A DNA stretch of 64,000 nt from contig NZ_CP016379.1 of the NCBI RefSeq assembly GCF_003991135.1, forward strand, positions 1,984,001 through 2,048,000. The letters are read 5' to 3'. The notes beneath the pieces are model-generated. The model was not told the origin of the DNA, searched no databases, and worked only from the letters and a program-made list of their open reading frames with translations. Positions 28,067-37,576 of this stretch are shown one piece after another; position 1 is the first letter of the stretch, and the number at the start of each line of letters is the position of its first letter. Both the position numbers and the translations under genes were made by a program. Source of the DNA: Anoxybacter fermentans (GTDB lineage Bacteria > Bacillota > Halanaerobiia > DY22613).

Positions 28067-28846
28067 TTAACTTGCTTTCATCTCTAATCTCAACTTGTCC
28101 GCTATTTTGGCAATAAATTGAGAGTTGGTAGGTTTTCCACTTTCGGTAGTGACGGTATGGCCAAAGATATTATTAATGGCCTTCATATTACCTCGCTCCC
28201 AGGAGACTTCTATCGCATGACGGATAGCCCTTTCAACACGACTGGGAGTAGTATTAAATTTTTTCGCTACCATGGGATATAATTCTTTGGTGATAGCACC
28301 CAAAAGTTCGATTTCATGGATTACCATTTCAATAGCTTCTCTTAAGTACAGATAACCCTTAATATGTGCTGGAACACCAATCTGATGCATAATTTCAGTA
28401 ATACGGACACTTACATCTTTTTTCTTTAATGTTATAGCTGCACCGGAGAAGTTAGTAGTTATTTTAACAGGGTTCATCAATTGATCAATTCGTTCAACCA
28501 GTTTTTCTAAATCAAATGGCTTCATTATATAATAATTTGCTCCTAATTCTACTACTCGCTGGGTAACCTCTTCATGTCCAAAGGCAGTTAACATAATTAT
28601 TTTCTGGTTTTGTATCATATTTTTACGGTTTAGTTCTTCCAATACTCCAATTCCATCCAGATGCGGCATAATAATGTCTAAGATTACCACATCAGGCTGA
28701 TGTTCTTCAATTAACTTCAGGCCTTCAACCCCGTTATAAGCTACACCAACTACCTGCATGTTTTCCTGTTGGTCGAGATATTCTCTAACCAATTCACAAA
28801 ACTCTTTGTTATCATCCACCAGAACAATTGTAATATCTTTTTCCAA
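28067..28846 (-). CDS. spo0A: Sporulation master regulator Spo0A (259 aa)
   Basis: Response regulator that, when phosphorylated, binds 0A boxes and starts sporulation. The receiver domain (residues 4-120) has the acidic pair D11/D12, phospho-acceptor D57 in VVILDIIMP, and the Lys in YIMKPF. The C-terminal domain has the recognition helix region [20 protein letters not shown] longer ATG frame begins at 28876, but the TTG at 28844-28846 follows AAAGGAGGG at good spacing and gives the usual family length, so it is chosen. It follows spoIVB, the order found throughout endospore formers. Confidence 0.95.
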   Translation of the reverse strand: MEKDITIVLVDDNKEFCELVREYLDQQENMQVVGVAYNGVEGLKLIEEHQPDVVILDIIMPHLDGIGVLEELNRKNMIQNQKIIMLTAFGHEEVTQRVVELGANYYIMKPFDLEKLVERIDQLMNPVKITTNFSGAAITLKKKDVSVRITEIMHQIGVPAHIKGYLYLREAIEMVIHEIELLGAITKELYPMVAKKFNTTPSRVERAIRHAIEVSWERGNMKAINNIFGHTVTTESGKPTNSQFIAKIADKLRLEMKAS

Positions 28847-29023
28847 ATTTATCCCTCCTTTAATATTAATCCCCATAGATAATTTTATTTTATAACTATC
28901 TCCCTCTCTCCAGGTCTAATTATATTTGTTATTTTGACTTCTGTAAGGGAAGATAGTCGTTAAATGGGTGATTTTACTATTCATTTTCGCCAAAACTAAA
29001 ATTTTTCCTTTTTTTTAAATAAA

Positions 29024-29068
29024 AAATTCGAAAAAAAGAAAGCGGAAATTATCTGTTTAATTTCCGCT
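29024..29068 (-). terminator. Terminator overlapping the spoIVB stop
   Basis: On the minus strand AGCGGAAATTA and TAATTTCCGCT (29041-29068) form a strong stem that includes the spoIVB stop codon, followed by TTCTTTTTTTC. It separates spoIVB from spo0A transcription, so spo0A probably has its own promoter in 28880-29020. Confidence 0.75.
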
Positions 29069-30374
29069 TATAGTTAATACGGTCCAGACCTGCTTCTTTG
29101 ATCATCCATTCTGCTAATACTCCATATCCTTTTTTCGGATCATTAACAAATACGTGAGTGACTGCTCCCACTAAACGACCATTTTGTACAATAGGACTGC
29201 CACTCATCCCCTGAACAATCCCACCCGTAATTTTTAATAACTTAGGATCAATAATCCGGATTATTAATCCCCTGGAAGCTGGGCGACGCTGATGATAAAC
29301 ATGTTCAATTTCAATGGCAAACTTTTCGATCCGGCTCCCGTTAACCACAGTATATATCCAGGCTCTACCACGTTTAATCTGTCTACTAGTTGCTACTGGA
29401 ATAGGTTCTTTAAAATAAAGATTTTCAGGAAGTTTATCTAATTTACCATAAATCCCATATTCACAATTTTTCTTAATTACTCCCAATACATCTTCACTAC
29501 CTATAAATGTTCCCAACTTTTCTCCAGGTAATCCGCGTTGCCCCGTGTTAATACCGGAAATATTGGCATTGACAATCTCCCCGGCTCGAATTTGAATTGG
29601 GTCCTGGGTATGGGCATCTGTAATAACATGTCCTAATGCACCATAAAAACCGCTTTTAGGGTCATAAAAAGTTAAGGTACCAACTCCTGCCACTCCATCA
29701 TCAATATATAAGCCAATCATATAAGTTCCTTCTTTACTCTTAACCGGATGAATGGTAAGGTCTTTTATACTTCCAGTCCGTTTTCTGACCTTTACTTTTA
29801 AAGGTCGACCTTTCTTGCCAGACTCATAAATTGCTTTAGCTACATCCTGTTTGCTCAAAACTTTTTTCCCATTCATCTCTAACAGATAGTCTCCCGGGCC
29901 AACCCCCGCTTCCCTTGCTGGATAATATTTCCTCCCATCAGCCCCATCAACATAAGAAACATCAATTACCATCACCCCATCGGTATGGAGAAGAACTCCT
30001 ATAGAGTGGCCCCCTGGAAAAACTTTAATTTCTGGTACCACATCTACTTCCATATGCCTTATGGGAATTAGACCAAATAGCTTAAAATCAACTTTTAATT
30101 TACCAATAGCATCTGATTGGAAAAGAAGCGGTTCTGATAGATTAACTTTTAACGCTTCAGTTTTTAGGGGTTTACCATTGACCAAAAGACGTTCTGGCTG
30201 ATCACAGATGATATAAACATCGAAGGGGAAATTAATCTTTAAGGATTGCTCAATTCCTTGAATTATTTTGAGATGGGAAGGAAAGCCCATTAATGAGAAA
30301 ATCTGCGGAACTAAAACTATGGCTAGTACAGCAACAATACAAAGATAGAGCAGGATTCTTTGTTTTAGTTTCAC
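29049..30374 (-). CDS. spoIVB: SpoIVB serine peptidase (441 aa)
   Basis: Forespore-made S55 peptidase that is secreted across the inner forespore membrane and triggers pro-sigma-K processing. The N-terminal signal/anchor is residues 6-25. A PDZ domain (about 105-200, ending near VKVRKRTGSIKDL) precedes the peptidase domain, with the catalytic His in GALGHVITD and Ser in GMSGSPIVQNG. Starts with GTG (30372-30374), with AGGAG somewhat far upstream. Lies between recN and spo0A as in Bacillus and clostridia. Confidence 0.95.
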   Translation of the reverse strand: MKLKQRILLYLCIVAVLAIVLVPQIFSLMGFPSHLKIIQGIEQSLKINFPFDVYIICDQPERLLVNGKPLKTEALKVNLSEPLLFQSDAIGKLKVDFKLFGLIPIRHMEVDVVPEIKVFPGGHSIGVLLHTDGVMVIDVSYVDGADGRKYYPAREAGVGPGDYLLEMNGKKVLSKQDVAKAIYESGKKGRPLKVKVRKRTGSIKDLTIHPVKSKEGTYMIGLYIDDGVAGVGTLTFYDPKSGFYGALGHVITDAHTQDPIQIRAGEIVNANISGINTGQRGLPGEKLGTFIGSEDVLGVIKKNCEYGIYGKLDKLPENLYFKEPIPVATSRQIKRGRAWIYTVVNGSRIEKFAIEIEHVYHQRRPASRGLIIRIIDPKLLKITGGIVQGMSGSPIVQNGRLVGAVTHVFVNDPKKGYGVLAEWMIKEAGLDRINYKRKLNR

Positions 30375-30420
30375 TTAATAAATCACACTCCTGTACTCCC
30401 CTTCTGTACACCCTGCAAAT

Positions 30421-30451
30421 AAAAAAGAGCATCTTGTAATATAAAAGATGC
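30421..30451 (-). terminator. Terminator after recN
   Basis: On the minus strand GCATCTT and AAGATGC (30429-30451) form a stem followed by CTCTTTTTT. It is positioned 33 bp past the recN stop and before spoIVB. Confidence 0.7.
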
Positions 30452-30483
30452 CCTTTAAACATAATAAATATGCACTTAAATAT

Positions 30484-32211
30484 TTATAGCGCTGCCTTCT
30501 TCTTCCGCGCCATCTTAAGCATTGCAGATGCATGTTCCATAGCAGCAGCAATTTCTGTTCCTCCATACATCCTGGCCAATTCCTCAATTCGCTCATCTTC
30601 ACTTAATAGAACCAGATTAGTACTTGTCCGGCTTCCTTTAACTTCTTTATAAATATGAAAATGGGTATCCGCCATAGCTGCAATCTGGGGTAAATGGGTA
30701 ATACAGATCACCTGTTTTTCTTTGGCAATTAATGCCAATCTCTCAGCAACCCGCTGTCCCGTTTCACCACCGACTCCACTATCAATCTCATCAAAGATGA
30801 TAGTATCGATTTGGTCTAATCCAACAGTAACAGCCTTTATTGCTAACATAATCCTGGAAATCTCTCCCCCGGAAGCAATTTTCACCAAAGGTTTCAAAGA
30901 TTCACCTGGGTTGGGAGAGATAAGAAACTCTACCTGATCAAGCCCATCTGGACCATATTTATAACTGATTCCATCTATTTCTACACCATCATCACTTTCT
31001 TGCCAGTCTAACTGGACTACAAACTTAGCATTAGGCATAGAAAGCTCATTCAGCTCACGCATTACTTTCCAGGCAAATTTAAGACCAATCTCTTTTCTTA
31101 ACTTAGAAAGTTTTATTGCGGTTTCACAATATTTTTTCTTAACTTCAATTAATTTAGACTCTAATTCTTCAATCCGTTCTTCACTATGAGTGAGAGAACT
31201 GAGTTCTTCACCTATCTTTTGCCGATAATTTAAAATCTCTTCTATAGTTTGACCATATTTTCTCTTTAAATTATTAATCAAACTAAGCCTTTCTTCGATA
31301 TTCATCAGCTCTTCTTGATTAAATTCAATCCCGTCAGTATAGTTCCTCATTTCATAGGATACTTCTTCAAGTTGATAATATGCGTTTTCCACCATCTCCC
31401 GGACAGAACCTAAATTTTGATCTATTTTACTCATATCTTCCAGATTTTTGAGCAACCTACCCAAAAGATCTATTATACCACAAACTTCATATCCATCTCC
31501 TGATAAAAGTTGATTAATCTCACCAGCATTTTTAAATAACTTTTCAGCATTTATTAAAATCTTACGGCGATTTTGAAGTTCTTCTTCTTCATTTACCTTC
31601 AACTGAGCTTTATCAATTTCGTCAATCTGAAATTTTAAAAGGTCAATTCTCTGGTTTTTTTCCTGTTCATTTTGACGCAAAGATTTGAGTTCCCGTTTAA
31701 TTTTGGATAATTCAGCATAAAGTTTTGCCGTTTTTTTCTTTAAATTTTCGACCTCTTTACCACCATATTCATCCAATAACCGTAAATGTTCATGTTTATG
31801 CATTAAAGTTTGATGTTCATGCTGTCCGTGGATATCTATTAAATGTCGAGCCAGAGTACTAACCATTTTTCTAGTGGCCAACTGACCATTTATCCGCAGT
31901 CGATTATTACCTGATTCGGTAATTTCGCGGGATAAGAGTAACTGATGGCTATCAAATTCTATTCCCATCTCCTCCAAAAGTTTTTCAATCTCATCATTAT
32001 CAAATTCAAAGACTGCCTCAATCAGCGCCTTTTTTTTGCCTGTCCGGATAAAATCAGAAGAAGCACGTCCGCCTAACAGCATATCCAATGCGTCAAGAAT
32101 AATCGACTTACCAGCACCTGTTTCCCCGGTCAAGATATTTAAACCGGGTTGAAATTGAATTTGTAATTCATCAATAAGAGCAAAGTTCTGGATGTGTAAA
32201 TCCCGGAGCAA
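30484..32211 (-). CDS. recN: DNA repair ATPase RecN (575 aa)
   Basis: SMC-like protein acting early in double-strand-break repair. Walker A is GETGAGKS at residues 29-36. Long coiled coils fill about 150-370. The C-terminal ABC signature region LVKIASGGEISRIMLA and Walker B TIIFDEIDSGVGGETG follow. The start is TTG (32209-32211) behind AAAAGGAGG. The length fits the family. It sits 28 bp after argR, the conserved order argR-recN in Firmicutes. Confidence 0.95.
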   Translation of the reverse strand: MLRDLHIQNFALIDELQIQFQPGLNILTGETGAGKSIILDALDMLLGGRASSDFIRTGKKKALIEAVFEFDNDEIEKLLEEMGIEFDSHQLLLSREITESGNNRLRINGQLATRKMVSTLARHLIDIHGQHEHQTLMHKHEHLRLLDEYGGKEVENLKKKTAKLYAELSKIKRELKSLRQNEQEKNQRIDLLKFQIDEIDKAQLKVNEEEELQNRRKILINAEKLFKNAGEINQLLSGDGYEVCGIIDLLGRLLKNLEDMSKIDQNLGSVREMVENAYYQLEEVSYEMRNYTDGIEFNQEELMNIEERLSLINNLKRKYGQTIEEILNYRQKIGEELSSLTHSEERIEELESKLIEVKKKYCETAIKLSKLRKEIGLKFAWKVMRELNELSMPNAKFVVQLDWQESDDGVEIDGISYKYGPDGLDQVEFLISPNPGESLKPLVKIASGGEISRIMLAIKAVTVGLDQIDTIIFDEIDSGVGGETGQRVAERLALIAKEKQVICITHLPQIAAMADTHFHIYKEVKGSRTSTNLVLLSEDERIEELARMYGGTEIAAAMEHASAMLKMARKKKAAL

Positions 32212-32239
32212 TTTTAAGATTCCTCCTTTTTAGACGGAA

Positions 32240-32692
32240 TTAATATAAAAACTCCCGCAAACGCTGGTAAATCCCTTCTGTTTTTTCAGATGATTTTACT
32301 GCTATAAATACTGTATCATCACCGGCTACAGTTCCCATAATCTCATCCCATTCTAGACTGTCAATGGATGAAGCAAGTCCCTGCGCTGTTCCGGGTAAGG
32401 ATTTAACGACAATCAAATTTTCACCATAATCGATATTCACCACAAAATCCTGAAACATTCGCTTTACCCAGCTTATAATATCACTCTGGGGTCTTTCGGC
32501 AGGCAAGGCGTACTTATATCCTCCATAACCGGTAGGAATTTTAATTAATCCAAGTTTTTTAATATCTCTCGAAACCGTCGCCTGGGTAACTTCAATCCCC
32601 TCCTCTTCCAACCTTGCCGCCAGATCTTCTTGAGTACTAATATCTTCATTCTTTATTATTTCTAAAATTTTTAAATGTCGTTTACTCTTCAT
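32240..32692 (-). CDS. argR: Arginine repressor ArgR (150 aa)
   Basis: Transcription regulator of arginine metabolism. The N-terminal winged helix (MKSKRHLKILEII, EDLAARLEEEGIEVTQATVS, RDIKKLGLIKIP) is followed by the C-terminal hexamerisation/arginine-binding domain with GTAQGLASSIDSLEW and GTVAGDDTVFIAVK. A longer frame starts at 32725, but the ATG at 32690-32692 has GAGGAGGT 7 bp upstream and matches the normal N-terminus, so it is used. It lies 16 bp after nadK. Confidence 0.94.
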   Translation of the reverse strand: MKSKRHLKILEIIKNEDISTQEDLAARLEEEGIEVTQATVSRDIKKLGLIKIPTGYGGYKYALPAERPQSDIISWVKRMFQDFVVNIDYGENLIVVKSLPGTAQGLASSIDSLEWDEIMGTVAGDDTVFIAVKSSEKTEGIYQRLREFLY

Positions 32693-32708
32693 AAACTCTA
32701 CCTCCTCT

Positions 32709-33584
32709 CTATATTCGATCTCCACTCATTCTATCTCTTAATATTTTATAAAATGTATGACCGGGCATCCTCACAGATTTAACCACTTCCTTAGCCTTTC
32801 GGATCAGAATCTCATCAGATTCTTCTAATCTCCAACCCTGCTGACCATCCACAGTTAAAAAACAATTCTGATGATCAGATCGAAGAGATACCCGAACCAC
32901 TTCATCTTCAGATATTACAATTGATCTGGAATAAAGGGTATGAGGACAGATTGGTGTAATAATTAAAGATTTTGAAAAAGGATTTACAATCGGTCCACCT
33001 GCAGAAAGGGAATAAGCTGTAGAACCGGTTGGAGTGGCCACAATTAGTCCATCAGCAGGATAGGAATTAATGAATTCTTCATTAATATAAGTCTCAAGTT
33101 CAACCATTCTAGCAAGTCCTGTATTGGTGATAATTACATCATTTAATCCAATGGCAGAATGGACTCTTTTTCCCTGACGTAAAATCTCTGCCTGTACCAT
33201 AATCCTCTCTGCTATATCATAATTTCCCAAAGAAAGCTGTTCTAAAGCCCAATTTAGCTCATGAATCTCAATTTCAGTTAAAAAACCTAACCTTCCCAGA
33301 TTAACTCCTAGAATAGGAATCCCTTTACCAGCTACAGAACGGGCCGTATTAAGATATGTACCATCTCCTCCAAAGACAATAATCAAATCTACTATATCTG
33401 CTATTTGAGCCCGAGGTAGAAAAGTTGTCTTTAAATCTCTTATTTTTTTCTGAACCTGCTGATCTGTTACATGGTCTATTCCCAATCTTTCAAGAGAATT
33501 TATTACATCCGGTATCAGCTCTAATGCCCTTGGTTTTCCCGGATTTGGTACAAGACCAATTCTCTTTGGTATTTTTTCAGGCAT
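32709..33584 (-). CDS. nadK: NAD kinase (291 aa)
   Basis: Phosphorylates NAD+ to NADP+. The hallmark GGDGT is at residues 72-76, followed by GVNLGRLGFLTE and the NE/D region (AIGLNDVIITN), then SYPADGLIVATPTGSTAYSL, given here as SYPADGLIVA and TPTGSTAYSL. It has GAGGTG before the ATG. Located between tlyA and argR, as in many Firmicutes. It supplies NADP+, which the Nfn complex encoded at 41829-44056 also needs. Confidence 0.95.
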   Translation of the reverse strand: MPEKIPKRIGLVPNPGKPRALELIPDVINSLERLGIDHVTDQQVQKKIRDLKTTFLPRAQIADIVDLIIVFGGDGTYLNTARSVAGKGIPILGVNLGRLGFLTEIEIHELNWALEQLSLGNYDIAERIMVQAEILRQGKRVHSAIGLNDVIITNTGLARMVELETYINEEFINSYPADGLIVATPTGSTAYSLSAGGPIVNPFSKSLIITPICPHTLYSRSIVISEDEVVRVSLRSDHQNCFLTVDGQQGWRLEESDEILIRKAKEVVKSVRMPGHTFYKILRDRMSGDRI

Positions 33585-33614
33585 GAAAACACCTCACAGT
33601 CTTTGTTAAACCCA

Positions 33615-34427
33615 TCAAGGTTTAAGTTCAGCATGGGCTTTAGAAACAATACGGTCTATCTTTGCCTCATCAAATCCTTTGACTTTTAATCCGTCTTTTA
33701 AATATATCAAAAATTCAATATTATGTCCTTCTGCACCTGTAATAGGAGAATAGGATAAATCTACCACCTGAAGATCTTCTTTGTTCACCATCTGTATAAT
33801 CTCTCCAATTACATCTTTATGTATCGTCGGATCTTTGACCACTCCCTTTTTACCAACCTTTTCACGACCGGCTTCAAATTGGGGTTTTATAAGAGCAACC
33901 ATTTCCCCACCCGGTTTTAAAAATTGTCTGGCTGCCGGAATAACAATTTTTAAAGAGATAAATGAAACATCAATGGTTACTAAATCAAAGATTTCTGGCA
34001 AATCATCTTTTGTTAGATAGCGGATATTGGTCCTTTCCATCACCACTACCCTGGGATCATTACGTAAACTCCAGGCTAATTGACCATATCCGACATCGAC
34101 AGCATATACCTGACGGGCGCCGTGTTGTAAAAGACAATCAGTAAACCCGCCTGTAGATGCTCCCACATCCATGACCTTATAGTCAGTCACATCCAGGTCA
34201 AAGACCTGAATTGCTTTTTCAAGTTTAAAACCTCCGCGACTAACATAAGGACAATATTCACCTTTAATAATTATTTCACTTTCAGGATCAATTTTTGTTC
34301 CCGGTTTATCGATACGCCTGCCATCAACAAAAACTAAACCCGCCATAATGGCTGCTTTAGCTTTATTGCGACTTTCAAAATATCCTGCCTCAGTTAAGTG
34401 CTGGTCTAGTCGAATTTTTTGCGGCAC
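33615..34427 (-). CDS. tlyA: TlyA-family rRNA 2'-O-methyltransferase (270 aa)
   Basis: The N-terminal S4 RNA-binding domain (about residues 5-62, LDQHLTEAGYFESRNKAKAA) is followed by an FtsJ-like SAM methyltransferase domain with VMDVGASTGGFTDCLLQHGA (about 85-104) and FDLVTIDVSFISLK. TlyA proteins methylate ribosomal RNA; they are often labelled hemolysins in older annotation. Starts with GTG (34425-34427) behind GGGAGG. It follows dxs by 17 bp. Confidence 0.92.
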   Translation of the reverse strand: MPQKIRLDQHLTEAGYFESRNKAKAAIMAGLVFVDGRRIDKPGTKIDPESEIIIKGEYCPYVSRGGFKLEKAIQVFDLDVTDYKVMDVGASTGGFTDCLLQHGARQVYAVDVGYGQLAWSLRNDPRVVVMERTNIRYLTKDDLPEIFDLVTIDVSFISLKIVIPAARQFLKPGGEMVALIKPQFEAGREKVGKKGVVKDPTIHKDVIGEIIQMVNKEDLQVVDLSYSPITGAEGHNIEFLIYLKDGLKVKGFDEAKIDRIVSKAHAELKP

Positions 34428-34444
34428 ATCTTTTAACCTCCCTT

Positions 34445-36322
34445 TTAAACAAGCGCATTATCTAACATGGCTATAGCAGTCTCCACTATATTCTCCATAG
34501 TCAACCCATATTCTTTTCTTAAAAGATCGGGATCACCGTGACGGACAAAGGTATCAGGAATAGCAATTTGCTTAACCTTTACATTCAATTCAGCTTCAGC
34601 TAAAAGTTCTAAAACCGCGCTGCCAAAACCACCGCTTTTTACATGTTCTTCAACAATAATCAGATGTCCAGCCTTCTTAGCCCAATCTATAATTAATTTT
34701 TCATCTAATGGTTTAACAAAACGTGCATCGATGACTGCCGCATTTATACCCCGTGCTTTTAAACGTTCGGCTGCCTGAAAAGCAGGTGTTACCATATTAC
34801 CGATAGCAAGAATGGTTAAATCCTCTCCCTCTTTTAAAAGCCGTCCTTTACCAATAGGGATTTCCTTTAAATCAGAATCCAATAAAACCCCTATACCAGC
34901 TCCCCTGGGATACCGAACAGCCGTAGGTTGAGACTGCTTAAGAGCAGTATAAAGCATATGCTGTAGCTCATTCTCATTGGCCGGAGCCATTATAATCATA
35001 TTCGGCATACTCCGCAAATAAGAAAAATCAAAAAGTCCCTGATGAGTTTCACCGTCAGCACCAACAATTCCACCTCTGTCTATGGCCAGAACCACTGGTA
35101 GATTCTGTAAACAAAGATCATGAAAGATTTGATCATAGGCTCTTTGTAAAAATGTAGAATAGATAGCTACAACGGGTTTCATTCCTCCCAGAGCCAGACC
35201 TGCACTGAAAGTAACAGCATGCTGTTCAGCAATTCCTACATCAAAGAAACGATCAGGAAAAACTTCAGCAAACCGATCTAGACCTGTTCCCGAAGGCATA
35301 GCTGCTGTTATCCCTACTATCCGGGAATCTTCTTTAGCCAACCGGATCAGTGTATCACTAAAAACCCGTGTATAGGTAGGAGGAGTATCTTTTTTAATCA
35401 GTTTTCCTGTTTTAATCTCAAAGGGGCCAGTCCCGTGGTAGGTATCAGGGTGTTTTTCTGCTGGCGGATATCCTTTACCCTTAGTAGTAACTACATGGAT
35501 CAGTTTAGGTCCTTTTACCTGTTCTGCATCCCGCAGTGTTTCACAGATATCCTGAATTTTATGCCCATCTATTGGACCTAAATAAGTAAAACCCAACTCT
35601 TCAAAAAGAATCCCCGGTATCACAAAATACTTCAAACTATCCTTCAAACGTTCTATTGTCCGAACAACTCGACTACCGATAGCCGGAATTTTGCTTAAAA
35701 GAAATTCTAGATCATCTTTCACCTTATGTAGGGTAGGATCTACCCTGAGTCTGCTTAAATATTTTGATAATGCTCCTACATTAGGAGAAATGGACATCTC
35801 ATTATCGTTGAGAATAACTGTCAAATCAATTCCCAGATGCCCAGCGTGATTTAATGCTTCAAAAGCCATTCCTCCCGTAAGAGCACCATCACCAATAACA
35901 GCAACCACCGCATGAGATTTGCCTCTAAAATCTCTGGCACGGGCCATACCCAAAGCAACAGAGATGGAAGTACTGGTATGACCCGTATCAACAATATCGT
36001 GGGGGCTTTCAGAACGTTTTGGAAATCCGCTTATTCCTCCATACTGACGTAAAGTATGGAACTCATCACGCCGACCGGTAATAATTTTATGAGCATAACT
36101 TTGATGGCCCACATCCCAGATAATCTTATCTTCTGGACTATTATAATAATAATGTAGTGCCAGTGTTAACTCTACTACACCCAGACTAGGAGCCAAATGT
36201 CCTCCTGTTTTTGCAACGGTATTAATAATTTTTTCCCGAATCTCCTGGGCCAGTATATATAATTCAGAATAGCTTAATTTTTTGAGATCTTTCGGGTCAT
36301 TAATTTTTTCGAGTAAAGCCAT
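34445..36322 (-). CDS. dxs: 1-deoxy-D-xylulose-5-phosphate synthase (625 aa)
   Basis: First enzyme of the MEP isoprenoid pathway, joining pyruvate and glyceraldehyde 3-phosphate with thiamine diphosphate. The TPP motif is [20 protein letters not shown] with the following [12 protein letters not shown]. The transketolase pyrimidine domain has [18 protein letters not shown] and [22 protein letters not shown] precedes the ATG. Its start lies inside oapA (49 bp overlap), so the two are likely coupled. Length is normal for the family. Confidence 0.96.
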   Translation of the reverse strand: MALLEKINDPKDLKKLSYSELYILAQEIREKIINTVAKTGGHLAPSLGVVELTLALHYYYNSPEDKIIWDVGHQSYAHKIITGRRDEFHTLRQYGGISGFPKRSESPHDIVDTGHTSTSISVALGMARARDFRGKSHAVVAVIGDGALTGGMAFEALNHAGHLGIDLTVILNDNEMSISPNVGALSKYLSRLRVDPTLHKVKDDLEFLLSKIPAIGSRVVRTIERLKDSLKYFVIPGILFEELGFTYLGPIDGHKIQDICETLRDAEQVKGPKLIHVVTTKGKGYPPAEKHPDTYHGTGPFEIKTGKLIKKDTPPTYTRVFSDTLIRLAKEDSRIVGITAAMPSGTGLDRFAEVFPDRFFDVGIAEQHAVTFSAGLALGGMKPVVAIYSTFLQRAYDQIFHDLCLQNLPVVLAIDRGGIVGADGETHQGLFDFSYLRSMPNMIIMAPANENELQHMLYTALKQSQPTAVRYPRGAGIGVLLDSDLKEIPIGKGRLLKEGEDLTILAIGNMVTPAFQAAERLKARGINAAVIDARFVKPLDEKLIIDWAKKAGHLIIVEEHVKSGGFGSAVLELLAEAELNVKVKQIAIPDTFVRHGDPDLLRKEYGLTMENIVETAIAMLDNALV

Positions 36323-36882
36323 CGCTTACCACCCCCACTGTCTCTTTTTTGGCTAAAATCAAACAAAAGCTCTACACTTGCTATAATTCTACCAATAATA
36401 AAAATAATATCATTCGCCTTATCGATTCCTATTCGTTTACCATAGGCTTTCCCGCCAACGGTAAGGGCAGCAATAAAAGCAAGTGTCAATATTCTCAAAA
36501 TATTTATATTCACGTTTAACCCATAATCAACAATTCTGATAATAATCACAGCAGTCAACGCTCCACCAACTGTACCACAAATATCGCCAACAATATCACA
36601 GCAGAAGCTAGCTACTTCATCTGCCCGTTTAACTAAAAAAAGAGCTTTTTTAGCTCCAAATATCTTTTTCGCTGCTTTCGCATTTAAAGGTGCCTGATCA
36701 GCAGCTGTTGCTGCAACACCAATTATATCAAAAATAATTCCTACCGTAACTACTATAATTAGAATTATCACTGCTCCAGGTAATGAAACAAACTCTACAA
36801 CACCTGACGAAAATAGTGTAACCAAAATAGCAATAATAAATGTGAGAAATCCCATCTTAAATGCTCTTATTAGATTACTCAA
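36274..36882 (-). CDS. oapA: OLE-associated membrane protein OapA (202 aa)
   Basis: Integral membrane protein with weak likeness to the CNNM/CorC (DUF21) transmembrane domain. Hydrophobic segments are seen at about 12-32, 36-58, 105-120 and 130-145. A charged cytosolic stretch lies near [20 protein letters not shown], and a basic C-terminus near [11 protein letters not shown]. Starts with TTG (36880-36882) behind GAGGTGA. In extremophilic Firmicutes the gene directly downstream of OLE RNA encodes OapA, a partner that brings the RNA to the membrane. Here it lies 38 bp after the putative OLE RNA and runs into dxs. The assignment rests on position, size and topology. Confidence 0.82.
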   Translation of the reverse strand: MSNLIRAFKMGFLTFIIAILVTLFSSGVVEFVSLPGAVIILIIVVTVGIIFDIIGVAATAADQAPLNAKAAKKIFGAKKALFLVKRADEVASFCCDIVGDICGTVGGALTAVIIIRIVDYGLNVNINILRILTLAFIAALTVGGKAYGKRIGIDKANDIIFIIGRIIASVELLFDFSQKRDSGGGKRWLYSKKLMTRKISKN

Positions 36883-36919
36883 TCAAACTTCACCTCAAAA
36901 ATTAAATATTTTTAATTAT

Positions 36920-37525
36920 GAGTCATTGGTGGTAGTACACGAGGTAAACGCTGCGGCTTAGGTCCAGCAGGTTTTCCCAATGTTCTACCAGCCGTCGCCG
37001 AACTGGCGGTTTCCCTTTAAAGAACATCCTGCAGTGTCACCATCTGCAGAGCTGGATCACCACTTAGTCCGCACTTTAATCCCTCGTGCACTTCCCAAAA
37101 AGGGAACAGTCTAGAAGTTTTCCTTAACAATACAAGCTATCTCTTAGCTCCTTTTGCAGAACAGGTTTCAAGTGATACAAGCATTTTTTCTGGGCCCCTG
37201 GAAAAAATGCTTAATTAACACTCTCCTCCTGTTCCACTCAGAGCAGGCTACGCTACACGTACCCCCAGCATTTTTAAATGTCTGGAGATACTCTTGTAGG
37301 TTTTCACCTGAATAGAGCCGTAGCCCTACTCAGGCCTCCACGGAGGAAGGGTCATCGCCCACATGCCTTTGTGGATCGCCCTGGCCTCCTTAACTCCCAG
37401 CACCGACCCCCGACTGGGCGTCAGCAGCCGGCACCAGAAGCTTCATCGATGTGCCCGACGACGGATTTTTAGGCCCGCCTTCAGAGATAGCTGTATTGAC
37501 TAGAATACTGCACCACCAATGACTC
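36920..37525 (-). ncRNA. ole: OLE RNA (ornate large extremophilic RNA), about 606 nt
   Basis: The gap between ispA and oapA is far longer and more GC-rich than others in this AT-rich window and holds no plausible gene. Its two ends are perfectly complementary: GAGTCATTGGTGGT at 37512-37525 (5', minus strand) and ACCACCAATGACTC at 36920-36933 (3'), giving a 14-bp closing stem. Other local stems are visible, for example GGCATGTGGGCGATG near 37350. OLE RNA is known as a roughly 610-nt RNA placed between ispA and dxs with the oapA gene, and this matches in length, place, orientation and terminal pairing. I did not align it to the published consensus. Confidence 0.87.
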
Positions 37526-37576
37526 TCAATATTATACCATAAACCTTTTTTTCTGGCAATGAACCAGTAATTGGGA

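Noticed and set aside
36274-36882. Magnesium/cobalt transporter CorB/CorC as the name for the 202-aa membrane protein
   Set aside because: It lacks CBS domains and has only weak likeness to the CNNM membrane part. The position beside the RNA makes OapA the better call.
37278-37472. A 64-aa plus-strand frame in the ispA-oapA gap
   Set aside because: It lies wholly inside the structured GC-rich RNA region on the opposite strand, has no ribosome site and a low-complexity Arg/Pro composition. It is better explained as chance in the OLE RNA.
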